This document shows, piece by piece, positions 46,761-60,618 of a stretch of 64,000 bases of DNA. Source of the stretch: Megamerina dolium (lineage: Eukaryota > Arthropoda > Insecta > Diptera > Megamerinidae); NCBI GenBank assembly GCA_963854835.1, contig OY978525.1:95942136-96006135 (forward strand), in the 5' to 3' direction. A program made the position numbers and the translations under genes. Numbering within the stretch: the stretch's first letter is position 1; each line of letters begins with the position of its first letter. The notes below the pieces were generated by a model. That model was not told the origin of the DNA. It made no database searches and was given only the letters and a program-made list of their open reading frames with translations.

Positions 46761-49700
46761 TAGTAAGATTTAGTAAATTATTTTATTGTGTATTAAAAGA
46801 AAATAACTTTTTGATCTATTTTAATTTAAATAAATAATAAATAATTTTATTATATTCGCCATGTCATAATTTCCAAAACATGTCCTTATTAGTTTACTCT
46901 TCAAAATGAGCGCAAAACATTTCTGTTTTAATATGTTTTCTGTTTGATTTAAATATTTCATGGGCTTGTGTATTTTTTGTACAACTCTAATATACATATA
47001 CATATGCAATGGAATAAATTAAACATAGAATATTACCCTATATTCATTTTGGTTGATATAATGTGTTCTTTCATTCAAATAGACAAAGAATATCAAAATC
47101 CAACACTAAAAAACCAAATACATATTGGAAAAATTGAAATTTCAACATATTTTCAAATACTTTTCTTTCTTTGTATTTTCAGCTTTTGTGTTTTCTTTTA
47201 TAGCTCAAACATTGTACATGTATTGTTTATTTATTTTTTCCTTTAAAAAATACTTTTTCATCCAATATACAAACTCTTACTATACTTCGGCGATTATAAG
47301 CTTTTATTTTTAATGTATCTATGTATGTATATTCCTCTATGACAACGCTGATTTATGTTCATCCCATGTCTTAGTAATTCCTCCACCACAACATACATAC
47401 ACTAACCGTCCAATAATATTTTGCCAGATGTTCACAGTATTATGTATAATTTTATTTCATATGGACATTCAAAGCATTGATGGATGGCATAACGATATAC
47501 TACTGAAATTGATAGATAGCAACAATACTGCTGAGCTTTTGTTCTTTATTCACAATTATAAATTCGTAAACATTTTATTGAAACTACTGATTTTTTATTA
47601 TTCTGCTCTATTGAAATTCTAAATATATTAAATCAAATATTTTCAATTTCTTCAATTTAACACACTCACCAATTATGGCAATAATAAAATGAAGAAAAAC
47701 AATTTCGCAAACAAACAAATATGCATAATAAAAAGACGGAATGAAAAATAGCAATTGCAAAAATCAAATATATTCTTTATGACAAAATTCAATGTGAACT
47801 CAAATACAGAAAATATTCCTCTTCAGAAGAAAATTTTACTTTCGCAAACTTTCCTTCCTCTGGTCAAAACTGGTTGTTTTCCTTTTTTTCCTTTTTATTT
47901 TTTGCTCTTTCGCTCTTTCCTGTCAATACAAAAACAATATTATACAATACAAGTTCACAATAAAATATTTAGAAGACGTTTATAGGTATGTACCTCCTTT
48001 AAACTGCAAATAAATACTATGACAACCTCTTGTATAGAAGTAATGGATGCGATACGACACTAAAATATTTTACAATGATGACAAGTCGAATGAAATTTTT
48101 TTTTTTGCATAAAAATTCTTCTATAGCTTTCGTTATTTTACCATATTACTCTTTGTACGTTGCTAGTATTGATTTCGTTTACTTGCCCGTTTGAATTATT
48201 GAAATATTTGAAATAGGTGCAATATTCCAATCGCAGCTATCAAATGTTGGCAAGAGAATATAGGGAGTAAAACTATCTCTATGGCGTCAAGAAAATACAA
48301 TATATTGTATTTATGTATGTAAATGTAAAAAAAATATACTTTTAAAAGTACGAAGGTGGTAAATGAGGATGATGTATTGTGGTACAAGGTAGACTGAAAA
48401 GTTCCTATACTAGATTCTTTACTACAATATCGAAATTTGTATATAAATATTATAGTGAACATTCTGGAAATCCAAGAAGTAGTGAAATATTGACAGCCTT
48501 TATTTTTAATACAATATGTACTGAAATCTCAAATTTTTACAAATCCTCAAAATTATTTGAAGAATTCTTTCATTTTGATTCAGACTGATTACCAACAAAA
48601 TACATCCACTTATTTTTTTGGTACTTACGACAAATTTTAACAATACCAACTTGTTGTATCATACTTAAAAAATCATAATGATTGAACCGGTTTAATATAA
48701 ATTACTAAATTATTTTATTCAAGCACATACGGCAATCTATAGCAGAAATTCTATTAAATTTTTTAGTATGTGCAATGCTATTTGGTACATACGACAATGT
48801 TAAAAAAATTTGGAATGCATTGATTTGAAAAAAATATCGTTTGTGTAATATCTCGTCACATACTCCAAAATTTAGGTCCATGTAGTGTGTATGTGAAATA
48901 CTTCGTCACATATCACAGAATGTTGATTACAGTTTTTACATGTACGATAAAATATTTATTGTCAAAGTTATAAATTATTTGAAAAATGTCGAATGTGAAA
49001 CAACTCGCCAAAATAACTACATAAATAATATATAGAGCAAATAATTGTTCATCTTATACATACGACAAATTAAATTTAAAATAATAATCTCAATCAAAAA
49101 ATGTATATGTAAATATATTTTTATATAAAGCAGTAATTTAATAAGTTTTCCTTGTCTTCTTTTCAAAAGTATTCCTTAAATAGTATGTAGTTAAAAAGGT
49201 TCACCACAAAATACATCATGCTAATACATATGCGGGAATAGTCTCGAAATTTATCTAACTACCCTCTAAATGACATTGATAACATTGGCTAAGGACAAGA
49301 AGGCATACAATTATTACTACTGCATTCCTAGAAAGTTCCAACATTTCTTATCCTCTTCAAGCCTACCTTGCTTCCTTACTTCTGTTTGGAGCTTCTTTTC
49401 CGCTTGAAAAAATAAAATAAAATGCAAAATTTATTTTCCAACAAACGTTGCCCAGCATTTTTCAACTTTTTCTCAACTCTTATTGCCAAGAATAGTAATA
49501 TGGAATGGAATGAGGGAAAGAGAAAGAGGAAGAAGAAAAGAACAACAAAAGGATACACATAGCAATGAAATGAAAATATTCGATTTGTTTCGATTTGTTG
49601 CTGCCATTTTACTCCCTTGGCTCATTTTAAATTTTCATTGCAAACACTAAAATCATGCTGTCATCGATATCAGCAATAATATCAGCAATATATTATATAT

Positions 49701-52700
49701 ACAATACATATATATATACAATATACTTCTTGCTTTTATTATATTCCTGCAATTTCAAAAGGACACTTTTATCAATTGTTCTTACAAATACAAAAGAATT
49801 TGCGTATTTCTTTTTTTTGCTTTTTTTGCTATTTTTAATACGCAACAATTTCCCTCTTCGTATTGTAATGTTCATTCATTTTCTATTGGGGATTTTTGTG
49901 TGATTTGCATAAGAGTAAAAGCAATTGAACTCGATTGACTCAAGAGTAAAATTATATTTCGATTCGTTTTAAAGTGTAATTTATCCATTATCCTATCCCT
50001 TCAAATCGTTCTGATTTAAATTCAACAATATATTGTATATGTAGTTAGTTGGGTATTGTAAATCCTCCCTTCTATTTTATTTTCCATATTGTTTTTTCTC
50101 TGTCTCTTGCTCTCATCTCTCATCTAGCATACTGTACTCGAATGTTGCAATAATAATTTCTGGCAAAATTTTTCGTCCATGTCACGCTTACAAAATGGAT
50201 GCGCGTGAAGAGAATGGATATTGTATATATGTAGTGTACTATGTACGTATATGAAATGAAGATGTAACATTGTTCACAATATAGAAATAGGTACTGTGCA
50301 ACATATACTACTCACACTTCATAGCTGTGTCAGCGCACGTCCTTCGACAGCTTAGAATTCAATTTTGTGTACTTTATAGCGCGCTATAGGTACTTGCACA
50401 TTGTGTTTTGCTTGACGTCTATTTTTTTTTTCTTCCTTCCCTGTGTTATTCTATGTTCAGTGATTTTTTAGTCTTTTGTTTTTCTATCTCACTTCATTTG
50501 TATTCATTACATTTGCTGAAATTATTTCTACACTTTTGTACTGAGATTTAAAAGAAATACCTACACAGATAGACAAAGGAGAAAAAATAACGACGAAATC
50601 AGAAAATCGCGATCAATTAATGTTGATAGCTTTAAAGCCATTGATGAATATAATGTTCGAAGAGACTTCCTTTAAAAAAAAACAGATCAAATTAAATGAA
50701 ATTAAATTGTGTATTGAATACTAAATAAAACCATGTGTATAGATAAAATGGAAATTTATTTGAATATGTAATTTATTTCAACAGCTGAATAAACTAAAAT
50801 TATTATCTTCGCTGGAGCTGGCGTATGAGTAATATTAATGTGATATTTTCGATAATCAAAAAAACAACATCCATGAGAGATGTTTGAATAATTTCAATTT
50901 CAATTTAATAATTAAGTCTATGAATTCATAATTTTATATAAATATATAAGTATGTATTCAAATATGAAATGAAAGCATATTAAATCATAAATATCTATGT
51001 ACCCTGGATTTATATGAAATATGAATGATTATCACTTGTGTTGGTATAGTAAGTTAATGCATTTTTAATTAATTTGAAATACAAAAGTTAAATGAAGAAA
51101 ATCGATTATTTTCATTTTGAATAAATGCTCTTGTATTAATATTGTGCTAGGGAAAAAATATCGCACTTTTTGCTCAGCATTTCATTCTGTTGTACTACAA
51201 CTGCAGAAATGACGTTACTATGTGTTTGTCAGTTAAAACCTGTGCAAAAATTAATAATTTAATTTAATTTAATTTATTGAAAATAAAGAATATTACACAG
51301 ACGTGTGAAAAAAATATTTTTACTTCCGATAAAATAGCTAGAAGGTGATTCAGTCGATATCAATCCGAAAATCTTAATGTCAAAGAAAAGCATCGCTGTA
51401 ATCGGAAACGATTCTGAAATATTAAAAAGAATTGATTGGTTAAACAATTGATACTGCACATAGTGCGATAGAAAAAATCTTGCGGCATAAATTCAATGTA
51501 ATAAGAATGCAAATCGGTAATTGATTCTTTTTCTCCCAAACACAATATGTAGTTGCTACTTGTATCTGCCAGGTCGTAGGAATTATATTAATTAATATGA
51601 ACAGATTTGAAGAATTTTATTTAAAATTATATACAAGACTTCCCCCAGCTTCATACACCTCTGCTCTTCATTCATTCACAGTTTGACAAATAAATATAAT
51701 CAGTTATGTCTTGCTGCAAACGAACCACGAACGTCATGTATTGAAATGGAAATATTAAATTAAATTAAATTTTCTTTATGATTGACGCAACAATAACATC
51801 ATCATAATACCAACAACACTATATATATAATTCATTCCATGTTGCTACAATATAAATGCAAAAACAATAATAACAACAGCATTGAGCATCAGCTCAATAG
51901 ACAGGTAAGTAATCAGACCAGCAATACTGTACTGTGCGACGGAATGTTGAAATTTATTTCCATGGAAATTGAAAATGCAAAATATAAAACTATAGAAAAT
52001 AAGAAATATGAAAAAAATTTAACTGCGGTAATACCGAAGCATAGATACACTGTACACTATGAGCGATGAAAATAAAAATAGATTTTTGTAAGGAAGGTCC
52101 ATTTCGAGTTTTAGTGCGATATCTTTATATTTTCAACACATTTTTAAACATACTTTTATAAGGGAATTATACATAGTTTTTATCCGATTACCATCATAAG
52201 CGTCACCTATTTTTATGGTTGTTACAAATGAAAGCAAAATCTTTATATACCATTGATTCTTTGAGTGTAGGGTATAAAAAAAAAAGCAGCAGCGAATATT
52301 GAAAAAAAAAAATATTGGCGAAATTTTTCTGCTTGATTGTATATTTTTTTATTTATTATTATTATTATTATAATGTTTTGTTTTGTGTATTTTTTTTTAA
52401 ATTGAATTCGTTTTTACTTTATGTATTTTTCTTTTTTTTAGTCTTTTTGCATCAATTTCGCTTTTCACAACACTCGTTTGCTTATGCTCAAGCTTATACT
52501 ACGGTGATCATAATGATGATGATGAAATTGTTCATTTCAACTCAGCTTCAGTTCAATTTCAATTCTTTTATTTATTTATTATTATTTATTTATTTTTATT
52601 TTATTATTTTTTTTTTTTGCTTGCTCTTCTTGCCAATACTTTTGTATGATGCAAATTATTGTTACTTTTGTTGCTCATATTGTCGTCATTTTGCGATAAT

Positions 52701-52984
52701 CTCTTTGTTGTGGTAAATTGCTTATACTATATAGCTTATTATATAGATAAATATTTGTTGTTGCTGCTCATTGTTCATTTTATTACAAAATTTGTGACAA
52801 TTCATTCCGTCGATTCACACGCATATATTTATACCACAAATATGAATGTTGCAGTAATAATATACTGATTAATCAATGATGGTTTCTGATACAGGAAATT
52901 TTATAAACGACTAGGATAGTTTTGCATAAGGCCAATGAGAAGTAGTAATAAAAAAAATATGCTCTTGGTTAAAAATATAAGTAA
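46761..52984. other. Non-coding desert, AT-rich
   Basis: No coding frame supported. It contains a cluster of recurring short motifs at 48620-49070 (separate entry) and many poly-T and poly-A runs. Confidence 0.5.
48620..49070. repeat. Cluster of dispersed short motifs (TACGACAA and CTCGTCACATA types)
   Basis: 'gtacttacgacaa' (48621), 'gcacatacggcaa' (48724), 'gtacatacgacaa' (48785) and 'tacatacgacaa' (49057) recur. So do 'gtgtaatatctcgtcacata' (48843) and 'gtgaaatacttcgtcacata' (48893), with a degraded third (48994). Spacing is irregular and the origin is unknown. Confidence 0.5.
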
Positions 52985-53215
52985 ATGAATATATGGCACT
53001 CATAGGCCCCAAAACGCCTTTTGCCGACATTCTCTTTGCGTGTTAAATTTTGAACAGTATTAGAAAGGACCAAACGTAATTTTTTTAGCCAGTTCCGAAT
53101 GGCAGAACTCTTGTGACATCACTTCTTCTCAGCTTTGTCACAGAGCTGTTTAAGAAGTTTTTTCATTTTCAATTGTTATTGAGGGCAAATTCATTTTCAA
53201 AAAATTATGGATGCA
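52985..53215 (-). mobile_element. Old SINE copy, truncated
   Basis: It begins with the inverted 3' end 'atatggcactcataggcccc' and continues through 'gcgtgttaaattttgaacag', 'tagccagttccgaatggcag' and 'agctttgtcacagagctgtt', all SINE body. It loses similarity before the tRNA-like head. Confidence 0.75.
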
Positions 53216-56200
53216 ATTTTCAAATCAATTTTTTGTGACTTCGTTTACTCTGAATTATTTGTTCATTAATTATTATTATTTTACATTGTTCTGAGGAGCC
53301 AAGCTCGTTTAGCAAAATACATATTAAAACCATTTTGATTGCAATAAGGTACTTAAAGTTGTAAATGGGTACTTCAGATAAATTCACAGTATTGCTATTT
53401 TCATAACTTATAAGCAGCTATTACATTTTCATTTGTATGTTCTATTAACGTTTAAGCTAAGATTAATTTATTCACTAAATTTAATCAACTTAAAAAATCT
53501 CGTCTGACCGACTTAAACTTAAATTTGTAAACACCAGGCGATTTGATGGCCCAAAACATGCTTTTTGTGTTTTGGAGGAATTGTAGATTTAAGTTTATTT
53601 TTATAACGAAGTAATGAAATGAATTTTTCATAAGATTTAAAAGGGAAATAATCGAAATTGTAACGATACCGTGAGCAGCTTCACTGTAACTAAGATTTTT
53701 GCTCCATTTGGCCATTTTTAAACTTCTACTGTAGATAAAAGAACTGCAGTGTTTTCCCATAAAATCTCCAAAGCGTGACATGGTCTTAAACAGACATAAA
53801 AAATCCCTTATAACTTAAAATTAGCTTACATACAAATTAAATTTACGTCAATCGTGATTGAACTTCAAATGAAATTCTAACTCTAGAAACACTGAGAGAT
53901 ATAAAAATATTCATACTCAATTTCTAGTTATCTTGGTATAAAGCCCTCTTTTTTTTTTTTTTTTTTTTGTAAATAATATATTTTACTTACTATAGAATAT
54001 CAAAAGAGAACCACTTTAAGATACTTTGAAGCCTCTTGTGTCGTGTACAATATTTTCAATATTTAACTCCGATTCTGATTTAAACCCATAGACAAGTGTT
54101 CAGGTGTGAATTAAACATAGCGCATGGAGGAGTTTTATTTATGGCGACGTTTTCCGTCATACACCATTTCTTTGTGATCAATTCAATGTTTCAATAAAAT
54201 TAATCTTTCAGTAAGTGTATGTAATTGCGTGAAATTAATGTTGCTTTTTATATGTGTAAATATATATATATATATATATATTTTTTTTTTTTTTGTTAAT
54301 TCAATTTTGCATTTCGTCCTTTTTTTTTTTCTTTTTTGTTTGTTTCTGGGTTCTTTATTACATTTTCATCCATCAACATATACGAGCATATATTACGTTA
54401 TATTGTATGTGCCTATCTATATTTCTTTTCATTTTATACACATTGTCAGATACAACACAGCAACAGCAACAATATCGATAAATGCAATATAACATGTTGC
54501 ACCAAGAACCTAGGCTATGGTCGTAGCGGAATAATAATAAAAATTGAATTGAGTGTGACGTTGGAGTCATGCTCACGTTTCAATCATAAAATACGCACTC
54601 AACAACACTGAACCACCACCAACTATGCACTACTTTGCCAGCCTCATCTCACCGTATTGTTAGTAGTATATTATGGTCCAAAGCTGATAACATGAGCTTT
54701 TATGTAGCTCGTGCCAGCAATAACGTTTATATGTACGTATGTAAAAGTTTACTATCGTATTTATAGCGTGTACGTATACACATGCATAAAGTGCAAAGTG
54801 CATCTCACACGTATTTATGGGTGGATTGCGTGCAATTTTCTTAGTGGCGTTGGCAATCTTTATCTGCCACATATGTTTGAGTTTTTAAATCTCCTTATGC
54901 GTCATTGAATATTCATCACTGCTACTTGTGCTGAATATCATATGAATTGGTCAAAACGCGCACACTTCTGTCATAGTGAAATTTAGGATGGTACACAAAT
55001 ATGATCAAATTAATTAAGTAAAATTTAGGTTGAGCGTCGTTTTTTGACGAGATCAAAACAGATTTCCAGCTATATTATCGAATTGGAATTTATTTATAAA
55101 AAAAAATTAATTAGATCAATGAACACTAGATTCTTTGAAAATTTCGTTGTCTTCCAAGCTCTGTTAGGATAGCCACTTTTTTTTAAGTGATACCTGAGTG
55201 AAATATAACCTAACAAGTAGCAAGTGGGCAATCTTAAATTAGGTTTGTTAATATCTGTAGAACTGACAAAGATTGAGCAGGTGGAAGATCGTGGAATCGT
55301 AAAGTATAAATCCAAACAGCCATAAGGAAGTATTATGGAATCCTTATAGAAGCAATCACTTGCAATTTGACCTTGTGGAGGTATAAAATCTTACTTGAAA
55401 GTAAAATGGTCGATATTACCGAAGCCAATTTCTTACCGAAGGAAGATACCATACCTTGTTACTGTTATTCTTTATTTTTAATTTTTTCTTTACACTCATC
55501 ACTATATCACCGTTTTGTGATTGTTGTTGTTATTATTTTTATTATTATTGAAACCCCTTGTTAGCACTTTTGCATTTACAATTTATGCTGATTTATGTAT
55601 GTATTTATACATATACATGTACATGTGTATGTGCGTATAATTTATTATTGTATTTTAACACAATTATGGCACGTATCCATCTTATAAGAATTGCTCTCTT
55701 TGCCATTTTTATTACATTTTATATGCATTATACCAAGCCACATACATATATTGAAGCCAAACATTGTAAGCAACAGTTTCTAGCAGAGTATCGACTAACG
55801 TACGCTCGTTTCATTGTGGCGGCGATTTAAAAACAACATCATTATCACCATCATCATGTGGCATATAATGTGCCACATGTGAGCACACATAAATAACGCT
55901 AAACATAAAGCAAACAAACAACCAATAGCAATAGAACGTGTTCATACACATTCGAGCAGAAGGATGAAGAAAAATAAAAGAGAGAGAGAACGAGAGAGTG
56001 AGAGACATAGTATACTTTTAGCGTAAAATTGTGCAAACATTAAAAAGCCATTTCTTATGTCTGCTTTTCGTGTATATGTGCATGCGTATAAGTCATAAAT
56101 TTTTGTAGCACAATGGAAAACAATAATAATTTGCAATACACATACACGGTATACACGGTAAGTGAAACATCTTTATTAAAATGGACATTGTTGGCGCAAC

Positions 56201-56853
56201 AGCAATTAAGTCATTTTAATGTAAACGAATGAATATCCTTTTAATGGAGTGTCCAACCGAAATGTTTAGCGACAGCCACAATAACGACTGTGTTAGCGGC
56301 AAGATATGATAAAGTGATAAAAGTGAAATCACCTTTCACCTAATAATACTAATCACATAGAATGATATAAAAACAAAGCGTCAACAATAGCAACACGCAC
56401 GCATACACGTGTACACAATATTGTATGAAATGCTAATAACGATAACACTACCGCACAGTGTTGCAAGAACACATTAAATTCTTTAGTACCTACTATATGT
56501 TGCACAATAATGAAGACAGTGCCCAGTATTTGCGTATTGCTGCATATCGCATATCGCTGGCAATGCCCATGAATCCATTTACAGTGCCTCTTATAAATAT
56601 GTATGTACTTTATATCTGTGTCATTTATTGCAATATTCATTCTGGTGATGTGATAAAACATTCATGCATATATAAGAATTTTTTTTTTGTTCACTTTATT
56701 TCATACTTCTGTCATAAAATCATGTTCAATCGAATGTGTAAAGAAGATGATAATGATGGTGATGAAAGAGATATTTGCAAATGCAGCGAAAACCTTAACG
56801 GAAATTTATTGGCAATATTTTCTATAACCGAGATGGAATCATCATGAAAAGTA
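53216..56853. other. Non-coding, AT-rich
   Basis: A (TA)n tract at 54258-54280 and a (GA)n tract near 55978-56005. The minus-strand frame at 53485-53781 resembles nothing I know and is probably chance. Confidence 0.5.
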
Positions 56854-57675
56854 TAGGGTTATCCATTTTGCGGTTTCAAAAGTAAATGTAAATAAAACAC
56901 ATATAAAATATGTGTTTTTCATGATATTTCTTTTTTATTATAAAGTTTGAACGTTGACATTATGTGTGAAATACTACATCATTTAAATGACCACCACGCG
57001 AATTGTTGCAAGCATCGATTCTTTTGAGGTAATTTTCGACCACTTTTTGACACATATTCGGCGGTATCTCAGCCATAACGTGACGAATGTTGGTTTTTAT
57101 GTGCACGAAAAATCGCCGTCCACCGCCTGTTGTTCAAGCACCCATTCGACGTATCTACGACGTTGTGAATGGTCAGCTGGCTTCAGTTGTTGTGTGAGCT
57201 GGATTTTATATGGATGTAGGTGTAGATCCAAATGCAAAATACGCCATAATGTGCCGTAAGACAGTCCTAATTCCTGAGAACGACGAGGAATCGACACATT
57301 CGGGTCTTTGGCAACACTTTCACTTACAGCAGCGATATTTTCGGTGGTACGAGCGAAACGATGATGCACAGGCCTTACAATATCTGTAACCGATCCAGTC
57401 TCTTCATATTTCTTCACAATTTTGCCAATTGCTTGCGTAGTTGGACGATTATGTAAACCATAATCTCCTCTTAAAGCACGATATGTGGCTGTGGCAGAAT
57501 CACCATTTTTGTAGTAGGTTTTTACAATTTTAATGCGTTGTGCGATAGTTAAGCGATCCATTTTCGCAAATGTCAGACTTTGAACTGAAAAAGAAAGAAA
57601 TTGTTTTAACAACTCAGTTTGACAGATGTCGAATTCTAGCCCTATACTTTTGAAACCGCGAAATGGATAACCCTT
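56854..57675 (-). mobile_element. rosa-like (DD41D) transposon, internally deleted copy B
   Basis: The terminal inverted repeats match those of copy A (AAGGGTTATCC type; the left end has one change at its first base). TA flanks lie at 56852-56853 and 57676-57677. At 822 bp it lacks about 485 bp of the catalytic domain relative to copy A, but keeps the transposase start, the DNA-binding region and the last codons with the TAA stop. It can only move if a full element supplies transposase. Confidence 0.9.
57097..57561 (-). pseudogene. Truncated DD41D transposase, DNA-binding part only
   Basis: An intact 154-residue frame from Met at 57561 (MDRLTIAQRIKIVKTYYKNG). It holds two helix-turn-helix units (about residues 1-60 and 65-115), which would bind the terminal repeats. 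It includes KKYEETGSVTDIVRPVHHRF and RRSQELGLSYGTLWRILH, then runs to VLEQQAVDGDFS. The deletion joint follows, giving Cys-Thr and a stop. None of the three catalytic Asp is present. If translated it would be a DNA-binding fragment, which could in principle compete with active transposase; that is inference. An upstream extension to 57687 has no reason to be used. Confidence 0.85.
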
Positions 57676-60238
57676 TACATTGTACACTATGTATTGAAAT
57701 TCATGTTACTATTGAATGTTGCAGACGTACATGGTAGGTAAATGGTATATGTGCAGCAACAGTTGTTTTATTATCCATGCTTGCATCATTATTTTTTTTT
57801 TACTCTTTCTTGCTCTTTCTGCTCCATTATTTCTTTTCCTCATTCTGCTAATACGCTGATAGATCATAAATTTATGGCAACAAAATGAAAATGCATATTT
57901 TTATGTATTTTATTATATATTTCTTTATGAGAACATTTACATACATAGATAGATTGGGATGTTTTTTTTTATAATTTTTTACATTGCGATCTCTAATGTT
58001 CTTGATGTACTGATACATTGTGTAATAGACTTTACCATAAGTCATATAAGCAAAAAGATGCTGTGATTACATAAAAATTAACCACATAAGACTCCAAATA
58101 AAATTAAAAAGGATTTATCTTTAAATTTCCCAAAAAAAAAATAAATAAAGATTGGGCAAAATTTACCAATTTTCTGGCACTTAATTCTGCTAGAGAATCG
58201 AAAATAACAATACTAATTGGCATTTTAAAAGTTGACATCTAAAAACTATTTATAGGGAGTTACAATTTCCATATTTTTTCACAAATATACAGTATAATAA
58301 TAAAATAATATTATGTTAAGCCTATTTAATCATAGTCATAAATACGTAATTTCCAACTCAAGTCGATAGAACCTATTATTCCTACCTACAAATAAGTTTA
58401 TGCTTCCACTCAATAGATAAGCATTCGGTTTAGGTAGGAAAAGTGCATGTTTGTGCATAAAGCAAAGTAATATTGCTAATGCGATAGCTGAAAAAATCTG
58501 CAGTGTTTGCGCTGAAGGACTTAAAACCGATTCAACAATTAGATATTGTCTTGCCGAATTCTATTCTGGAAATATGACGTTCCTCTGACCTTGATGACAA
58601 AGGCTGAAAACTCTTATTGAATATATGGTCTATCTTATCGTCCACATTACTCACCGTTTGAATCTGAAGTGCAGTTCAGTCAGGAAGTTGAAAATTTCAT
58701 TCAAACCCAAATCAATCACATATTGTAAGGAAGAAATTGATAACCTCCTAGTAAGATTGGAGATACAACACAATATAATATAATTGCAAAAAATAATCTC
58801 GCGTGCTGGACTATAAAGCAAATTTGAAGTACACATATCAAGGCAGACATAACTAATAGAATCTGATGAGCTAGATACACATTTTGCCCAAAATAAAGCA
58901 ACGTAAAGAAAACCACCGCAGTTGCAACCAACAACGCTTGATCGATAATGCTTAAAGAAACCTCGTAACTACTATCAACCTAGGATACTGGTATTACCAT
59001 CGGACATTGATGAGTATTAGTATGAGGCTTTAACAATAAAATGTTAAAGCCTCATACTAAAGAATCAGGCCCCAAACCTTCAATATATATCCCTTAAAGA
59101 AATCGTATCAAAAGGAGTAGACTGAAGAATATTTTTGGCAGACGACTGGAATTAGACCATTACAATTTTTGCAAAAATTGCAAAGGTAAGAACGAAAAGA
59201 TACAAGCTTCAAATTTGCAAATTTCCAGTACCCCTCTGTAGAACCAAACTTATCCTATATTGATATAGCAACCTCAAAAGACCACAGCGTATTATATTTA
59301 TAATATCCTTTTAAATGTCACTGTGAACCTTAGGGTCTGTAAATTATTATACCTAAATAAACCGAAATTATTATATAGTAAAAATGTACAATGGTCCGTT
59401 AACACAGTGGTAAATCATCCGTTGTATTGTCCAAATACAAACAACATACAGACAATATACATATTAATTTCGATACATGAATAGTTATATAGTTTAATAT
59501 AAGTAATGGCAATTGGGTGAAGCGAATGTATGCCCATTTTGAAGAAAAGTCTAAAACAATATTTATTAAGACTCGAGAAATGTTTATAATATATAAAATA
59601 CTAGCACAATAGAATCAACAAATAACTTTATTCTAATTCAATTTCATTTTATTGGCAAGTTAATTTTCACATTGACATTATTAACAAGAATATACAACAA
59701 CAAAGAAACGATGACAAATTTATTGCATTGCATTAAAGTTGTCAACCTGAATGTATTCAATTTGATGTTGATTCTTATTGTTACTATGTACCTACTACGT
59801 ACATACTGTTGTGCTGATCGCTGTTAACTTTAGTTTTGGTGAGACACAAAACGCAAAAAACATGTTCTTCATTTGTTTTGCCATTTTTTTTATTTTTTTT
59901 ATTTGATTTATATTTTTGCTTTTGATCCCTCACTTATTTAGTGAAAACGAATATTTGCATGTATGTAGATACAATATATACAATACTTACAATGCATATA
60001 TTTGACTGTTGCACGGCATCGGCAACAATGCATTTATACAAAAACATGATTTACTTGTAATTTGTATATGTGAGTGTATTCGTATGTGTGTGTTTGTGTG
60101 TCAAACAATGTGTTTAACTGCAATACCTCGACGATACCCAGTGGAAAAGTGGTTAATGCATTGTCCATGAACCGAGGAATTCTCTCATCAAAAGCATATG
60201 ATCAATAGCACATTTCTATATTACTTGACAAGTGAAGA
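57676..60238. other. Non-coding, AT-rich
   Basis: It contains the perfect hairpin at 59017-59060. A minus-strand frame at 58716-58934 is hydrophobic but not assignable. No other feature supported. Confidence 0.5.
59017..59060. repeat. Perfect 19-bp inverted repeat (hairpin)
   Basis: TTAGTATGAGGCTTTAACA (59017-59035), a 6-nt loop ATAAAA, then its exact complement (59042-59060). It has no run of T after either strand's stem and is shorter than a normal miRNA precursor. Confidence 0.95.
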
Positions 60239-60604
60239 ACAAGTGTGTGACGTATCTCAGTGGTTAGTGTGTTCGCCTTCTGATCTGTAGGTCGTGGTTC
60301 AATCCCCGGCTGATGCATAACAAATTTAATATTGATAAGATTTTTTTTTCGAATGGTACCCACCTGTCGGCAAGCAAATGGCAATTCTTTCGACAGTAAC
60401 AACTTGCCATGAAAAAGCTTCTAAAAGAATTCTGTGACAAAGCTCAGAAAAAGTGATGTCACAAGTGTTCTGCCGTTCGGAACCGGCTAAAATAAGTAGG
60501 TCCCTTCTAATACTGTCCAAATTTAAGACGCACAACAGTAATGGAAGAGAAGCTCGTCCAATGAGCCCTTTGGGGCTTTAAGTACCACATATTTATTTTT
60601 TTTA
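60239..60604 (+). mobile_element. tRNA-derived SINE, young copy
   Basis: The 14-bp target duplication TTGACAAGTGAAGA lies at 60225-60238 and 60605-60618. The head's first bases differ from the copy at 38226 ('gtgtgacgtatctcagtgg'), while the B box region and the body are nearly identical to it. It ends 'gtaccacatatttatttttt'. Confidence 0.95.
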
Positions 60605-60618
60605 TTGACAAGTGAAGA

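Noticed and set aside
58716..58980. Decayed chemoreceptor (gustatory or odorant) pseudogene on the minus strand
   Set aside because: Two hydrophobic stretches and a possible donor after FRFKR are suggestive, but there is no family signature. AT-rich DNA readily yields hydrophobic frames. A profile search of the translation could revive it.
60130..60180. Second tRNA-like head ('cagtggaaaagtggttaatgc')
   Set aside because: Only an A-box-like stretch, with no B box and no SINE body after it.
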